NCBI GenBank assembly: GCA_027487145.1
Contig: JAIYEC010000025.1
Span: 1-19,870, forward strand
Length of the DNA stretch: 19,870 bases
Direction of reading: 5' to 3'
Source: a bacterium
Lineage (GTDB): Bacteria; Patescibacteriota; Minisyncoccia; Phycocordibacterales; UBA918
Shown here: positions 19,702 through 19,870 of the stretch, piece by piece
Layout: every line of letters starts with the position of its first letter
Position numbering within the stretch: position 1 is the first letter of the stretch
The notes under the pieces: model-generated
What the model saw: the letters and a program-made list of their open reading frames with translations, nothing else
Database searches by the model: none
Told to the model about the DNA's origin: nothing
Translations under genes and position numbers: made by a program

Positions 19702-19870
19702 ATGGAGGAGCAAGATAAGTCGCACTTGTTGCCGTACGCCCGGAGAACTGATTTTAAGGTCGGACGTGCTACCGAACTTTCAGGTAAGGATCGTCGTCTG
19801 TACCGGTTATTAGAAATTATTCCTGGAGCTCTCTCTTGGACTATTTTGATTGGAATGATTTTGGCTTCAA
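19702..19870 (+). CDS. N-terminus of a membrane protein, probably a family 2-type glycosyltransferase (3' truncated by window)
   Basis: 56 codons are visible, starting MEEQDKSHLLPYARRTDFK. The stretch LYRLLEIIPGALSWTILIGMILAS begins a membrane helix. I recall this phrase from CPR membrane-bound glycosyltransferase-like proteins in which the helices precede the catalytic domain, but the domain itself is outside the window. The coding frame is certain enough; the function is tentative. Confidence 0.55.
   Translation, partial: MEEQDKSHLLPYARRTDFKVGRATELSGKDRRLYRLLEIIPGALSWTILIGMILAS

Noticed and set aside
1..19870. CRISPR array, insertion sequence or prophage
   Set aside because: No regularly spaced repeats, transposase, integrase or phage packaging genes; the tail-fibre-like gene sits among signal-peptide surface proteins.

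Overview
The window looks like part of a Candidate Phyla Radiation (Patescibacteria), probably Parcubacteria-type, chromosome. The reasons are a transketolase split into two adjacent genes, a short EF-Ts, an 84-residue cysteine-free L31, a compact central-carbon gene set without Shine-Dalgarno sequences, and a large suite of exported beta-rich surface proteins with membrane anchors. UGA is a normal stop (it ends the genes at 2431-3666 and 9782-10255), so this is not a UGA-recoded lineage. The taxonomic call is inference from gene content; no rRNA is present.

Region 1 (1-8695) is a cell-surface block on the + strand. It holds the 3' part of a giant tail-fibre-like repeat protein, a membrane-anchored DNRLRE-like protein, a signal-peptide protein with a Pro/Glu tail, and then a tight four-gene set (4584-8695). 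That set has two paralogous small secreted proteins, both with a C-x10-C-W motif, flanking a two-Ig-domain membrane-anchored protein resembling WxL-interacting (DUF916-like) proteins. It ends with a fibronectin type III protein with a C-terminal membrane anchor. This is the best candidate for an undescribed multi-protein surface system.

Region 2 (8755-13898) is a sugar-phosphate block: gap, rpiB, rpe, and the two transketolase halves on +, then a convergent PfkB-family sugar kinase on -. Together they interconvert pentose phosphates and glyceraldehyde-3-phosphate and feed lower glycolysis.

Region 3 (13994-15358) is an exported coiled-coil/lytic transglycosylase protein for wall remodelling.

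Region 4 (15359-19047) is translation: rpmE2 (type B L31) behind a strikingly structured leader with a 34-bp perfect palindrome, then prfA, rpsB, tsf and a small membrane protein whose coding sequence carries a terminator-like hairpin.

Region 5 (19094-19870) has tRNA-Thr(UGU), an HNH nuclease gene on -, and the start of a membrane protein that is probably a glycosyltransferase.

Two window-wide regulatory themes stand out. Many genes have a TGn-extended -10 box ending only 4 to 14 bases before the ATG, suggesting leaderless or near-leaderless mRNAs, and I found no convincing Shine-Dalgarno site. Strong hairpin terminators whose stems are flanked by A- and T-runs punctuate the units.
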